From positions 172,927 to 236,926 of the forward strand of contig NZ_JAERQM010000008.1 of assembly GCF_019029495.1 (NCBI RefSeq): a stretch of 64,000 nt of DNA, read 5' to 3'. Positions 17,249 to 24,488 of the stretch are shown in pieces. Below the pieces are notes generated by a model. It was given only the letters and a program-made list of their open reading frames with translations. It ran no database searches and was not told where the DNA came from. Position numbers and translations under genes: made by a program. Source of the DNA: Falsiroseomonas oleicola (lineage in GTDB: Bacteria > Pseudomonadota > Alphaproteobacteria > Acetobacterales > Acetobacteraceae). Each line of letters starts with the position of its first letter. The first letter of the stretch is position 1.

Positions 17249-17623
17249 ATGCCCTTCGACGCGATGCCGCTGCCCCTGATCCTGCCCCCGGCCGCCCCCC
17301 AGGCCGATAATGACGTCACCGAGCGCCCACGCCTCTGGCGCCGCTGGCCCGGCGATGACTGGGCCGCCTTCGACGCCCTGCCACCGGCCATCCGCCGCCG
17401 CCTGGGCGACCATGCCTATGACGGCTGGGCGGTGAACGCCCTGATGCTCTGGCAGTCCTTCCGCCGCCAGACCGGCAGCAGCGCCCGCGCCGAGCGCCGC
17501 CTGCTGCGCTACCTGGATGATTGCGAGGCGCGGGAAAGGACCGCCTTCGCCGAGGGTTTCCGCAAGGCCACCGGCACGCCGCTGCCGCATGTGGCGGCGG
17601 GCGTGACGGTCCTCCGGAGCTAA
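17249..17623 (+). CDS. small conserved-looking protein, DUF6525-like
   Basis: A 124-residue soluble protein with no signal peptide. It has an acidic/Pro-rich start and a helical core (WAAFDALPPAIRRRLGDHAY, then ALMLWQSFRRQ) and many Arg and Leu residues. The pattern 'FDALPPAIRRRL...A' recalls the small DUF6525 proteins of alphaproteobacteria, but I am not certain. An AT-rich stretch with TATAAC at 17209-17214 lies 34 bases before the ATG and may be its -10 box. The stop overlaps that of the convergent SorC gene by four bases. No function is proposed. Confidence 0.6.
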   Translation: MPFDAMPLPLILPPAAPQADNDVTERPRLWRRWPGDDWAAFDALPPAIRRRLGDHAYDGWAVNALMLWQSFRRQTGSSARAERRLLRYLDDCEARERTAFAEGFRKATGTPLPHVAAGVTVLRS

Positions 17624-18549
17624 TCCAGCAGCCGCCGCGCCGTCTCCAGATCCGTCACCAGCGTGGTGCAGAGGCCGGAGGCCAGCGCCGCGCGCAGCAC
17701 CTCCACCTTGCCCAGCCCCCCGGCGGCGACGATGCGGCCAGGGATGCGGCGGATCGCCGCCTCGCCGATATGCACGCGGCGGGCATTCACCTCATCCGCC
17801 ACCAGCCGGCCATCGGCGGCGATATACAGGCCGAAGACATTGCCCACCGCCCCCGCCCGCCGCAGCCGCGCCTGGTCCTCGGCGGTGAGCAGGCCGGAGG
17901 CGAGCTCGATCGTATCCGCCCCCAGGTCGCCGGCGCCGACCAGCGCCAGGTCGGCCGCCGCCGCCCGGTCCAGCACCTGGCGGACGATCCGCATGCCGCG
18001 AAACACCTCCGCCGCCTCGGCGGTGTCGGCCAGGATCGGCGCGATCAGGTAGTAGCAGGCCGCATCCAGCCCACGGGCATAGCGGGCGGCGATGTCATAG
18101 GGGTTGATGCTGCCGGCCTGGGCCAGCCCGCCCATCAGCCCGACCACCACATTGCCGCTGCCCGAACGCGGCTCCAGCCCCCGCAGCGAGGCATCCAGCG
18201 TCCGCCCCCAGCCCAGCGCCAGGGTCTGCCCCGGTTCGAGATGGCGGGAGACATAGGCGCCGGCCGCCGTGCCGACGACGCGCGCGGTCAGCGCCGGATC
18301 CTCCGGCGAGGGCACCACATAGGCGGCCTGGAGGCCATGCCGGCGCAGCAGCGCGCTTTCCACCTCGAAGCAGAAGCGCAGATCGGTGTCGATCGAGACC
18401 TGGATCAGGCCCTTTTCCCGGCAGGCGGCGACATGGCGGTTCACCTTGGCCCGGGTCAGGCCCAGCCGCTGGGCGATGGCGTCCTGCGTCACCCCCTCCA
18501 CCAGGTGCAGCCAGCCCACCCAGAGCATCTGTTCCCTGTCGCTGCGCAT
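17620..18549 (-). CDS. SorC-family (sugar-binding type) transcriptional regulator
   Basis: A 309-residue regulator. The N-terminal helix-turn-helix (LVEGVTQDAIAQRLGLTRAK, about residues 16-35) is followed by the large SorC/DeoR-type phosphosugar-binding domain, with the characteristic GLGWGRTL-like segment read here as LALGWGRTLDASLRGL. SorC proteins bind operators as tetramers and release or activate on binding a phosphorylated sugar. A perfect inverted repeat lies 26 bases upstream of its ATG, between it and the divergent phosphoesterase gene, and is the likely autoregulatory site. No sugar operon is adjacent, so the ligand is unknown. Confidence 0.9.
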   Translation of the reverse strand: MRSDREQMLWVGWLHLVEGVTQDAIAQRLGLTRAKVNRHVAACREKGLIQVSIDTDLRFCFEVESALLRRHGLQAAYVVPSPEDPALTARVVGTAAGAYVSRHLEPGQTLALGWGRTLDASLRGLEPRSGSGNVVVGLMGGLAQAGSINPYDIAARYARGLDAACYYLIAPILADTAEAAEVFRGMRIVRQVLDRAAAADLALVGAGDLGADTIELASGLLTAEDQARLRRAGAVGNVFGLYIAADGRLVADEVNARRVHIGEAAIRRIPGRIVAAGGLGKVEVLRAALASGLCTTLVTDLETARRLLD

Positions 18550-18574
18550 GGACTCTCTCCGTCGATCCGAGATA

Positions 18575-18594
18575 TTGTAATATAAGAATTACAA
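18575..18594. promoter_or_regulatory. palindromic operator, probably for the SorC regulator
   Basis: TTGTAATATAAGAATTACAA is a perfect 7-bp inverted repeat (TTGTAAT/ATTACAA) with a 6-base spacer. It sits in an unusually AT-rich patch of a GC-rich genome, 26 bases before the regulator start and 56 bases before the divergent phosphoesterase start. Size, symmetry and position fit an autoregulatory operator; binding by the SorC protein is inferred from adjacency. Confidence 0.65.
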
Positions 18595-18649
18595 AATTTC
18601 ACTGCCCAAGCGGCTATCGAAGGCCCGGGCACGGCGGGGCGGATACGGC

Positions 18650-19906
18650 ATGGCGAAGGTCTTCCAGGTCACGGATCTGCATCTGCGCGCGGCCCTGCCC
18701 GGTCATAACGGCCATGTGCACCGCCTGTCGCGGCATCTGCCGAAGCTGCTGGAAGCCCTCTCGGCCCGTATCGCGGCGGAGGCGCCTGACTTTCTGGCCG
18801 TTACCGGGGACCTGCTGGACGTGCCGCATGCGCTGCTCGACCGCGACAAGGCGCATGACCTGCGCGCGCTGGTGCAGGGCGCCATCGCCGATTACCGGCT
18901 GGTGCGGCGCTGGCTGGAAGGCCTCGGCCTGCCCTGGATGGTGCTGCCCGGCAATCACGACCACGCCGCCGCCTTCGATGTCGTCTTCGGCAATGCCCCG
19001 CGCCACCTGCGCATCGGCACGCTGGAGGCCCATGCCTTCCATGACTGGGAGCAGGAGGGCAATCAGGCGCTCCGGCTCGGCGAGTCCCGCCAGCGCTTCG
19101 AGGCGCTGACCGCCGCCGCGACCCCGGCGACGGAGGAGCTGCATCTCCAGCATTTCGTCGTGCATCCGGAGGTCGACTACAACTATCCCCTGCTCTACGG
19201 CGATGCTGGGGATATCGCCGCGCGCGCCGCCTCCGCGCCCGGCCGGCGGCTGCTGCTGTCGGGCCATTGGCATGGCGGGACGCCGATGGTGCCGCTGGGA
19301 CAGGCACTGATCGGCGCCTGCCCGGCCTTCTGCGAGCCGCCCCACCCCTACCGCGTCTTCGAGATGACGCCGGGCCAGCCGATCACCTGGCGGGAGGAGC
19401 GGCTCGGCCTGTCCTTCCCCAGCGACCGGCCCCTGCTGCTGGTGGACCGCCCCGGCCTTCTCACCTCCTCCTCCTCCGAGGCGCCGCTGGCGCCACGCGC
19501 CGATATCGCGGACATCCTGCAAGGCCTGGCCGCGCAGGGCCATGTCGCCATCGCCTCCCCCTGGCAGGCGCCGGAAAGCGCCGAGGCGAGCTGGCGCGGG
19601 CTGCAATACCTGCACGACGCCTTCTTCCAGGCGCTGGACCCCGCCATCACCCAGGGCGACGCGCTGTGCCTCTATCTGCCCGCCAGCGGGGGCGGCGGAC
19701 GCCGCCTGCCGGCGGAGCAGATCACCACGGAAGCGAACCTCATCCCGCGCATGGCCGAGTTGTTCGGCGTCGCCCCGGCGTGGGTGGTCTTCCTGACGCT
19801 GGACCCGCAGCGCCGCGCCATCGCCGCGCGCGCCGGCGCCCGCTGCCCGGAATTGCAAGGCCCCGCCCCCGAGGCCGCCGCCATCCTCGCCGCCGCTCTG
19901 ACCTGA
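18650..19906 (+). CDS. metallophosphoesterase with a C-terminal degenerate HAD-like domain
   Basis: A 418-residue two-domain protein. Residues 1-240 form a calcineurin-like phosphoesterase with its metal motifs: DLH (9-11), GDLLD (53-57), GNHDH (101-105) and SGHWHG (about 205-210). This half resembles cyclic-nucleotide phosphodiesterases. The rest (about 255-418) starts with LLLVDRPGLLT where HAD phosphatases of the GmhB/histidinol-phosphatase type have LFLDRDGTLN. It continues with an APRADIADILQGLAAQGHVA segment and an end that matches that fold in layout, but the second catalytic Asp is gone. The C-terminal half may therefore be non-catalytic. Both assignments beyond the phosphoesterase core are inference. 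Confidence 0.75.
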   Translation: MAKVFQVTDLHLRAALPGHNGHVHRLSRHLPKLLEALSARIAAEAPDFLAVTGDLLDVPHALLDRDKAHDLRALVQGAIADYRLVRRWLEGLGLPWMVLPGNHDHAAAFDVVFGNAPRHLRIGTLEAHAFHDWEQEGNQALRLGESRQRFEALTAAATPATEELHLQHFVVHPEVDYNYPLLYGDAGDIAARAASAPGRRLLLSGHWHGGTPMVPLGQALIGACPAFCEPPHPYRVFEMTPGQPITWREERLGLSFPSDRPLLLVDRPGLLTSSSSEAPLAPRADIADILQGLAAQGHVAIASPWQAPESAEASWRGLQYLHDAFFQALDPAITQGDALCLYLPASGGGGRRLPAEQITTEANLIPRMAELFGVAPAWVVFLTLDPQRRAIAARAGARCPELQGPAPEAAAILAAALT

Positions 19907-19924
19907 ACCGGAGAGACCGAAACC

Positions 19925-20926
19925 ATGCCCACATCCTGCACGATATCCCGCCGTGGCCTGCTCGGCCTCGGCACCACCCTGGCCGCCACGGGCCTTGCCG
20001 CGCCACGCTTGGCCACCGCCGAGACCTGGCCGAGCCGGCCCATCACCCTGGTCGTCGGCTATCCGCCGGGCGGGCAGACCGACTTTGCCGCCCGCATCGT
20101 GCAGCCCGGCCTGGCCCGCGCGCTGGGCCAATCGGTGGTGATCGAGAATCGCGGTGGCGCCGGCGGCAATATCGGCACGGAGGCGGTGATACGCGCGCGG
20201 CCGGACGGTTATACGCTGCTCGCCGCCAACTCCAGCCCAATGGTCATCAACCCGCACACCTTCCCGGCGGTGAACTTCAATCCGCTGGATCTGCGCAACA
20301 TCGGCATGATCCTGGACGCACCGCTGGCCTTCTGCGCGCATCCCTCCGTGGAGGCCACCGATGTGCGGGCCATGACCGCCTGGATCCAGGCGCAGGGGCG
20401 CATGCTGGACTACGGAATCCCGGCCGCCGGCAGCCTGCCGCACCTGGCCATGGAATTGCTGCGGTCGCGGCTGGGCCTGCCGGAGATGCAGAACATCCCC
20501 TATCGCGGCAGCGGCCCCGCGCTGCTGGACTTCATCGCCGGGCGCTTCCCGATCATGACCGATTCACTCTCCGTCATGGCACCGGCGCTGCGGGCGGGAC
20601 AGGTGCGCGGCTTCATGATGACCAGCGCCGCGCGCGTGCCGGGCTTCGAGACCATTCCGACCGCCGGCGAACAGGGGCTGGAGGATTTCGTGGTCGGCGC
20701 CTGGACCGGCATCTCCGCCCCCGCCGGCACCCCGCCGGCGATCCTGGCCCGGGTCAATGCGGCGCTGGAGGAGGCCCTGGCCGATACCACGGTGCGGGAC
20801 CGGATCATGGCCCAGGGTGCGGTGCCGGGCGGCGGCACGGCGGCGGCCTTCGATGCCCGCGTGCGCGCCGACCATGCCCGCTGGGGTGCCGTGGCGCGCG
20901 CCAATGGCATCACCAGCGGCAGTTGA
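19925..20926 (+). CDS. Bug/TctC-family solute-binding protein (tripartite tricarboxylate type)
   Basis: A 333-residue periplasmic receptor. The Tat-like signal has twin Arg followed by a hydrophobic run (SRRGLLGLGTTLAATGLAAP). The mature part begins WPSRPITLVVGYPPGGQTD, with the Bug signature of ligand-binding beta-strand loops, and includes ENRGGAGGNIG and the IPYRGSGPALLD motif. A GGAGAG ribosome-binding site precedes the ATG. No TctA/TctB membrane genes accompany it, which is common for this expanded family. It follows the phosphoesterase gene by 18 bases and may be co-transcribed with it. The ligand, usually a carboxylate or aromatic acid, is unknown. Confidence 0.9.
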   Translation: MPTSCTISRRGLLGLGTTLAATGLAAPRLATAETWPSRPITLVVGYPPGGQTDFAARIVQPGLARALGQSVVIENRGGAGGNIGTEAVIRARPDGYTLLAANSSPMVINPHTFPAVNFNPLDLRNIGMILDAPLAFCAHPSVEATDVRAMTAWIQAQGRMLDYGIPAAGSLPHLAMELLRSRLGLPEMQNIPYRGSGPALLDFIAGRFPIMTDSLSVMAPALRAGQVRGFMMTSAARVPGFETIPTAGEQGLEDFVVGAWTGISAPAGTPPAILARVNAALEEALADTTVRDRIMAQGAVPGGGTAAAFDARVRADHARWGAVARANGITSGS

Positions 20927-20971
20927 CGACGCAACCCGGATCGCGCGATGCGAAGGCGCGATCCGGGGAGC

Positions 20972-21373
20972 ATGGCGATGAGGAAGGGCTATAAGGCGCT
21001 GCTGGCGGAAGCCGAGGCGATGATCGAGACGGTGCCGGTGGCCACCGCGCTCAGCCTGCATGAGGACCCCGAGGTGGTCTTCGTCGATCTGCGCGACCCG
21101 CGCGAAATCCAGCGGGAGGGCCGCATTCCCGGCGCCTTCCACTGCCCCCGCGGCATGCTGGAATTCTGGGTGGACCCGGACAGCCCCTATGCCAAGCCGA
21201 TCTTCGCCGAGCCGAAGCGCTTCCTGTTCTACTGCGCCAGCGGCTGGCGATCGGCCCTGGCGGCGCGGACGGTGCAGGAGATGGGGCTGGAGCGCGCCGC
21301 GCATCTCGGCGGCGGCTTCACCGCCTGGAAGCAGGGCGGCGGCAGGGTGGAGATGCCGCCGCCGCACCCCTGA
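20972..21373 (+). CDS. rhodanese-like sulfurtransferase domain protein
   Basis: A 133-residue single-domain rhodanese. The CDC25-like/rhodanese motif is seen as VVFVDLRDPREIQREGRIPG (about residues 35-54). The active-site loop is FYCASGWRSALAA, with the persulfide-forming Cys88. Such proteins move sulfane sulfur to acceptors such as cyanide or thiols in the cytoplasm. The ATG at 20972 has GGGGAG six bases upstream; a second ATG six bases later is possible. It lies 45 bases behind the Bug receptor gene on the same strand. Confidence 0.9.
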   Translation: MAMRKGYKALLAEAEAMIETVPVATALSLHEDPEVVFVDLRDPREIQREGRIPGAFHCPRGMLEFWVDPDSPYAKPIFAEPKRFLFYCASGWRSALAARTVQEMGLERAAHLGGGFTAWKQGGGRVEMPPPHP

Positions 21374-21439
21374 CGCGGAACTTTCCGTCCCGCCGCGCGT
21401 CTGAAGGGCTTCCCCTTCTCCGGTACTGGTCCCCCTGCC

Positions 21440-22204
21440 ATGCGTAAGGCCGTTCTGCCCCTCATTGCCGCGACGGTCCTCGTCATCGGTGGTGCGGTTG
21501 CCCTGGGCTGGCGTTCGGCGGGCCCGACCGATCCAGTTGGGACGGAGGACGGCCCCGGGGCCCAAGTGACGGCGCGGGAAGCCGCCGTGGCGTCCCTGCG
21601 GGCGCATCTGCGCGATGCCCAGATGCAGGGCGAGCTGCGCGACATCGCCGTCTTCTCGCTGCCCAACCCCCGCGACCATGTGGTTTGCGCCCGATGGGTC
21701 ACCGCCGATGGCAGCGAGGGCGACCTGATCGCCCGTGTGCTGCCGGCGCCGCCTTTGCGCATGGTCGCCGGCGAGGCGGTGCCCACCCGCGCGGCGATGG
21801 TCGTGATGGAGGATGGACCCGGCCTCTGGCGGGGTGGCGCCATCGGCTATCCACGGCAGCGCTTCTGCAAGGCCGCGGAAGCCGAAGCCGCCGGGGGCGC
21901 ACCCGATACGGCACCGGAAGCAGCAGCCGACGCTGCGCCGGTCGCGACGCCGATGTCCGCCCCAACGCCGGTCGCGGAGCCGGCCCCCCAGCCCCACACG
22001 CCCGACAGCCTGCTTGAAGCCGTGACGGTGGTCAGCCCGGTACGGGTTCGCGCCGGACCCAGCGGCAGTTCCGACATCCTGTGGGTCGCGGAGCGTGGCC
22101 GGTCCTTCACCGTCCATGGCCACGCGCCAGGCGGCTGGGTGCAGGTCGGGGATGCGTCGGAGCCGGCCGGCTGGGTGCATGCCAGCCTGCTCGACTCCGA
22201 CTGA
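21440..22204 (+). CDS. membrane-anchored SH3-domain protein
   Basis: A 254-residue protein with one N-terminal hydrophobic segment (LPLIAATVLVIGGAVALGW) serving as signal anchor. A mixed alpha/beta middle part of unknown fold (about 45-150) follows, then an Ala/Pro-rich linker (about 155-195) and a bacterial SH3 domain at the end (VRVRAGPSGSSDILWVAERG, then GGWVQVGD and GWVHASLL). SH3b domains in bacteria bind peptidoglycan or proteins. The layout suggests a cell-envelope protein. It is convergent with the heme monooxygenase gene, 24 bases apart. Confidence 0.78.
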   Translation: MRKAVLPLIAATVLVIGGAVALGWRSAGPTDPVGTEDGPGAQVTAREAAVASLRAHLRDAQMQGELRDIAVFSLPNPRDHVVCARWVTADGSEGDLIARVLPAPPLRMVAGEAVPTRAAMVVMEDGPGLWRGGAIGYPRQRFCKAAEAEAAGGAPDTAPEAAADAAPVATPMSAPTPVAEPAPQPHTPDSLLEAVTVVSPVRVRAGPSGSSDILWVAERGRSFTVHGHAPGGWVQVGDASEPAGWVHASLLDSD

Positions 22205-22228
22205 CCAGGATCGGGGCGTCGCGACCGT

Positions 22229-22561
22229 TCAGGCGGCGGCCTTGGCCGGAGCGTTGATGGTCTGCAAGGTCTCGAAGCCCTCGAACTGCGGCGGGCCGAT
22301 GGTGGTCGGCTTGCTGCTGCCGGCGCTGCTGTGGGACCGGCGGAACTGGTCCGACTTCGTCCAGGCCTCGAAGGCCTCGCGCGATTCGAACATGGTCATC
22401 GAGGCATAGAGGATATGGTCCTCCTCCTGCTTGCCCTTCAGCAGGTGGAAGGCGATGAAGCCCGGCACCTCATGCAGGCGGCTTTCACGGGTCAGCCAGA
22501 TCTGCTCGAAGCGCTCGGACTCGCTGGGAATGACGCGGAAGCGGTTGCTGGCGAAGAACAT
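22229..22561 (-). CDS. heme-degrading monooxygenase, IsdG family
   Basis: A 110-residue ferredoxin-fold monooxygenase. The three residues that define IsdG-type heme oxygenases occur at the family positions: Asn6, Trp67 (AFEAWTKSD) and His77 (FRRSHSSA). The 'DHILYASMTMFES' strand also fits. These enzymes open the heme ring and free iron in the cytoplasm. A Fur-like palindrome 38 bases upstream of the start supports iron-dependent control. No heme uptake genes are in the window. The general antibiotic-biosynthesis-monooxygenase fold is certain; the heme role rests on the triad and the operator. Confidence 0.85.
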   Translation of the reverse strand: MFFASNRFRVIPSESERFEQIWLTRESRLHEVPGFIAFHLLKGKQEEDHILYASMTMFESREAFEAWTKSDQFRRSHSSAGSSKPTTIGPPQFEGFETLQTINAPAKAAA

Positions 22562-22598
22562 GAGCGGGCTTTCCTTCCTGGGTTGCCGCGCAGAGGTT

Positions 22599-22623
22599 AT
22601 TGCGAACGACTCTCATTCGCAAT
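22599..22623. promoter_or_regulatory. Fur-like iron box between divergent genes
   Basis: A perfect inverted repeat, ATTGCGAA (22599-22606) and TTCGCAAT (22616-22623), with a 9-base spacer. Read on the minus strand the centre is GCGAATGAGAGTCGTTCGC, close to the TGCGAATGAGAATGATTCGC form often seen in front of proteobacterial iron genes. It lies 38 bases before the heme monooxygenase ATG and 29 bases before the ATG of the divergent unknown gene, so one regulator could control both. Binding by Fur or another iron regulator is inferred. Confidence 0.7.
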
Positions 22624-22651
22624 ACCCTGCAGGCACGCAAGGGAGAATGCC

Positions 22652-23146
22652 ATGCCCACCGAACCCTGCAACGCCAACCACCCTCTCAACCCCGGCGAGG
22701 CCGCGATCGACGACCTGACGCCCGGCGCCCTGTTCGTCGTCGCCGCGCTGCGCGCCTGGGTGGCGCCGCTGATGTATCCGGGGGAGGCCCACCCGGATTG
22801 GCGCGAAATCTTCCGCCAAGGTGGCGTCCGCTCCACCGGCGCGGTGGGCTTTGACATGGTCATGTCCGTGGTGGCCGGCCAGGCGCAACGGCTGCTGGAA
22901 GTGCGCTGCTGCCACTGCCCCGGCGTCGGCGCGGATGAGGCGCTGATGCTGCACATGATCGCGGCGCTTCAGGCCGATGACATGCAGGGCGCCATCGCGG
23001 TGCTGGCGGACTGGCTGCCGCAATCCGCTTTGGCCCCTGCCCTCTGTGGCGCGCGGCGCTTCGCGGCGGAGATCTCGGCCGCCGGGCTGCATCTGCGCCT
23101 GGCCGCCCTGCCTACGGCGCGGCCGGCGGGGGTGGCGCTGCATTGA
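22652..23146 (+). CDS. iron-linked protein of unknown function
   Basis: A 164-residue soluble protein that I do not recognise. It has no signal peptide. The body contains helices rich in Ala/Leu, and a Cys-rich patch RCCHCPG at about residues 88-94 that could bind metal. The ATG at 22652 has GGGAGA nine bases before it. The only useful clue is context: it is divergent from an IsdG-type heme monooxygenase across a shared Fur-like palindrome, so it is probably made under iron limitation. Its stop lies one base before the stop codon of the convergent flavin monooxygenase gene. Confidence 0.7.
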   Translation: MPTEPCNANHPLNPGEAAIDDLTPGALFVVAALRAWVAPLMYPGEAHPDWREIFRQGGVRSTGAVGFDMVMSVVAGQAQRLLEVRCCHCPGVGADEALMLHMIAALQADDMQGAIAVLADWLPQSALAPALCGARRFAAEISAAGLHLRLAALPTARPAGVALH

Positions 23147-23147
23147 A

Positions 23148-24488
23148 TCAGGCGTTGGCGATCTCGTAGCGGTTCGGCGGCACCGGCACGCCGAGATGGT
23201 CGCGCAGCGTATGGCCAGCATAGTCGGTGCGGAACAACCCGCGTCGCTGCAATTCCGGCACCACCAGGTCGACGAATTGTTCCAGCGGCCTGGGGTAATG
23301 CGGCGAGAGCAACGTGAAGCCGTCACAGGCCCCGGACGTCACCCATTGCTCCATGGTGTCGACGATGCGCTGGGGCGTGCCGACGAGCAGATGATGGCCG
23401 AGCGAAGTGCCGAGATAGCGCGCGGTCTGGATGATCGACAGATTTTCCCGGGCCGCCTTGTCCATCAGGTGCCGCTGGCGCGCCTGCGCCGCATTGCTCA
23501 GCGGCAGTGGCGGCAGCGGTGAATCCGGTGGCAGGGCGAAGATGTCGAGATCGCCGCAGAGCCGCGCCAGCAGCCGCATGGAATTCTCGTCGGACAGCAG
23601 GCCCTGCAGGTCGCGATACTTCGCCTGCGCCTCCGCCTCCGTCGCGCCGACGATGGTCATCAGGCCGGGCATGATCTTCACATGCGACGGGTCGCGGCCG
23701 TGTTTCCGGGCGCGTGCCTTCAGGTCCTTGTAGAAGGCCTGCGCCTCCCCAAGGTCGCTCTGCGCGGTGAAGACGAGGTCCGCCGTGCGGGCGGCCAGTT
23801 CCATGCCGGGGCCGGAGGAGCCGGCCTGCGTCACCACGGGCCGCCCCTGCGGGCAGCGCGCCATGTTCAGCGGGCCGCGCACCTTGAAATGCTTGCCGAC
23901 ATGATCCTGGAAATGGATCTTGCTGGGGTCGATGTAGTTGCCGCTGGCCTTGTCGCGGATCAGCGCGCCCTCGCCAAAACTGTCCCACAGGGCAGCGACA
24001 ACGTCGTAGAATTCTTCCGCGCGTTCGTAGCGTTCGGCATGCAGCATGTGGTGGTCGGCGCCGAAATTGCCGGCCTCGTCCTCGATCTGGGACGTCACCA
24101 GGTTCCAGCCGGCGCGCCCATTGCTGATATGGTCGATGGAGGCGAAGCGACGGGCGATATTGTAGGGCTCGTTATAGGTGGTGGTGGCGGTGGCCACCAG
24201 GCCGATGCGCTGCGTCACCACGGCAAGTGCCGCCAGCAGCGTGGTCGGTTCCAGATAGGCGGTGCGGCCCTGGCTGGGGCGATAGCGGCTGACGCCATCC
24301 AGCGCGCCGCTGCCATTCACCGCGACAGTGTCCTGGAAGAAGATCGTGTCGAATTTTCCCCGTTCTGCCACCTGCGCGATGCGGACGTACTCGGAAAATT
24401 CCATGTCGCATTCGGGGACGGCATCGGGGTGCCGCCAGCCGGCGGAATGGCTGCCGGGGGTGAAGAGGAAGGCGGCGAGATGCATCAT
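23148..24488 (-). CDS. flavin-dependent monooxygenase, NtaA/SnaA/DszA type (LLM family)
   Basis: A 446-residue enzyme of the bacterial luciferase-like superfamily, in the subgroup that uses reduced FMN from a separate reductase to oxidise substrates such as nitrilotriacetate or sulfones. Typical segments are AERGKFDTIFFQDT, EPTTLLAALAVVTQRIGLV, ATTTYNEPYNIARRFASID and GRAGWNLVTSQ, then QAGSSGPGMELAARTAD. The start at ATG 24486-24488 overlaps the hyuA stop by four bases. No flavin reductase gene is adjacent. As the last gene of the opp-hyu operon it may attack the side chain of the compound imported by that transporter. Confidence 0.88.
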   Translation of the reverse strand: MMHLAAFLFTPGSHSAGWRHPDAVPECDMEFSEYVRIAQVAERGKFDTIFFQDTVAVNGSGALDGVSRYRPSQGRTAYLEPTTLLAALAVVTQRIGLVATATTTYNEPYNIARRFASIDHISNGRAGWNLVTSQIEDEAGNFGADHHMLHAERYERAEEFYDVVAALWDSFGEGALIRDKASGNYIDPSKIHFQDHVGKHFKVRGPLNMARCPQGRPVVTQAGSSGPGMELAARTADLVFTAQSDLGEAQAFYKDLKARARKHGRDPSHVKIMPGLMTIVGATEAEAQAKYRDLQGLLSDENSMRLLARLCGDLDIFALPPDSPLPPLPLSNAAQARQRHLMDKAARENLSIIQTARYLGTSLGHHLLVGTPQRIVDTMEQWVTSGACDGFTLLSPHYPRPLEQFVDLVVPELQRRGLFRTDYAGHTLRDHLGVPVPPNRYEIANA

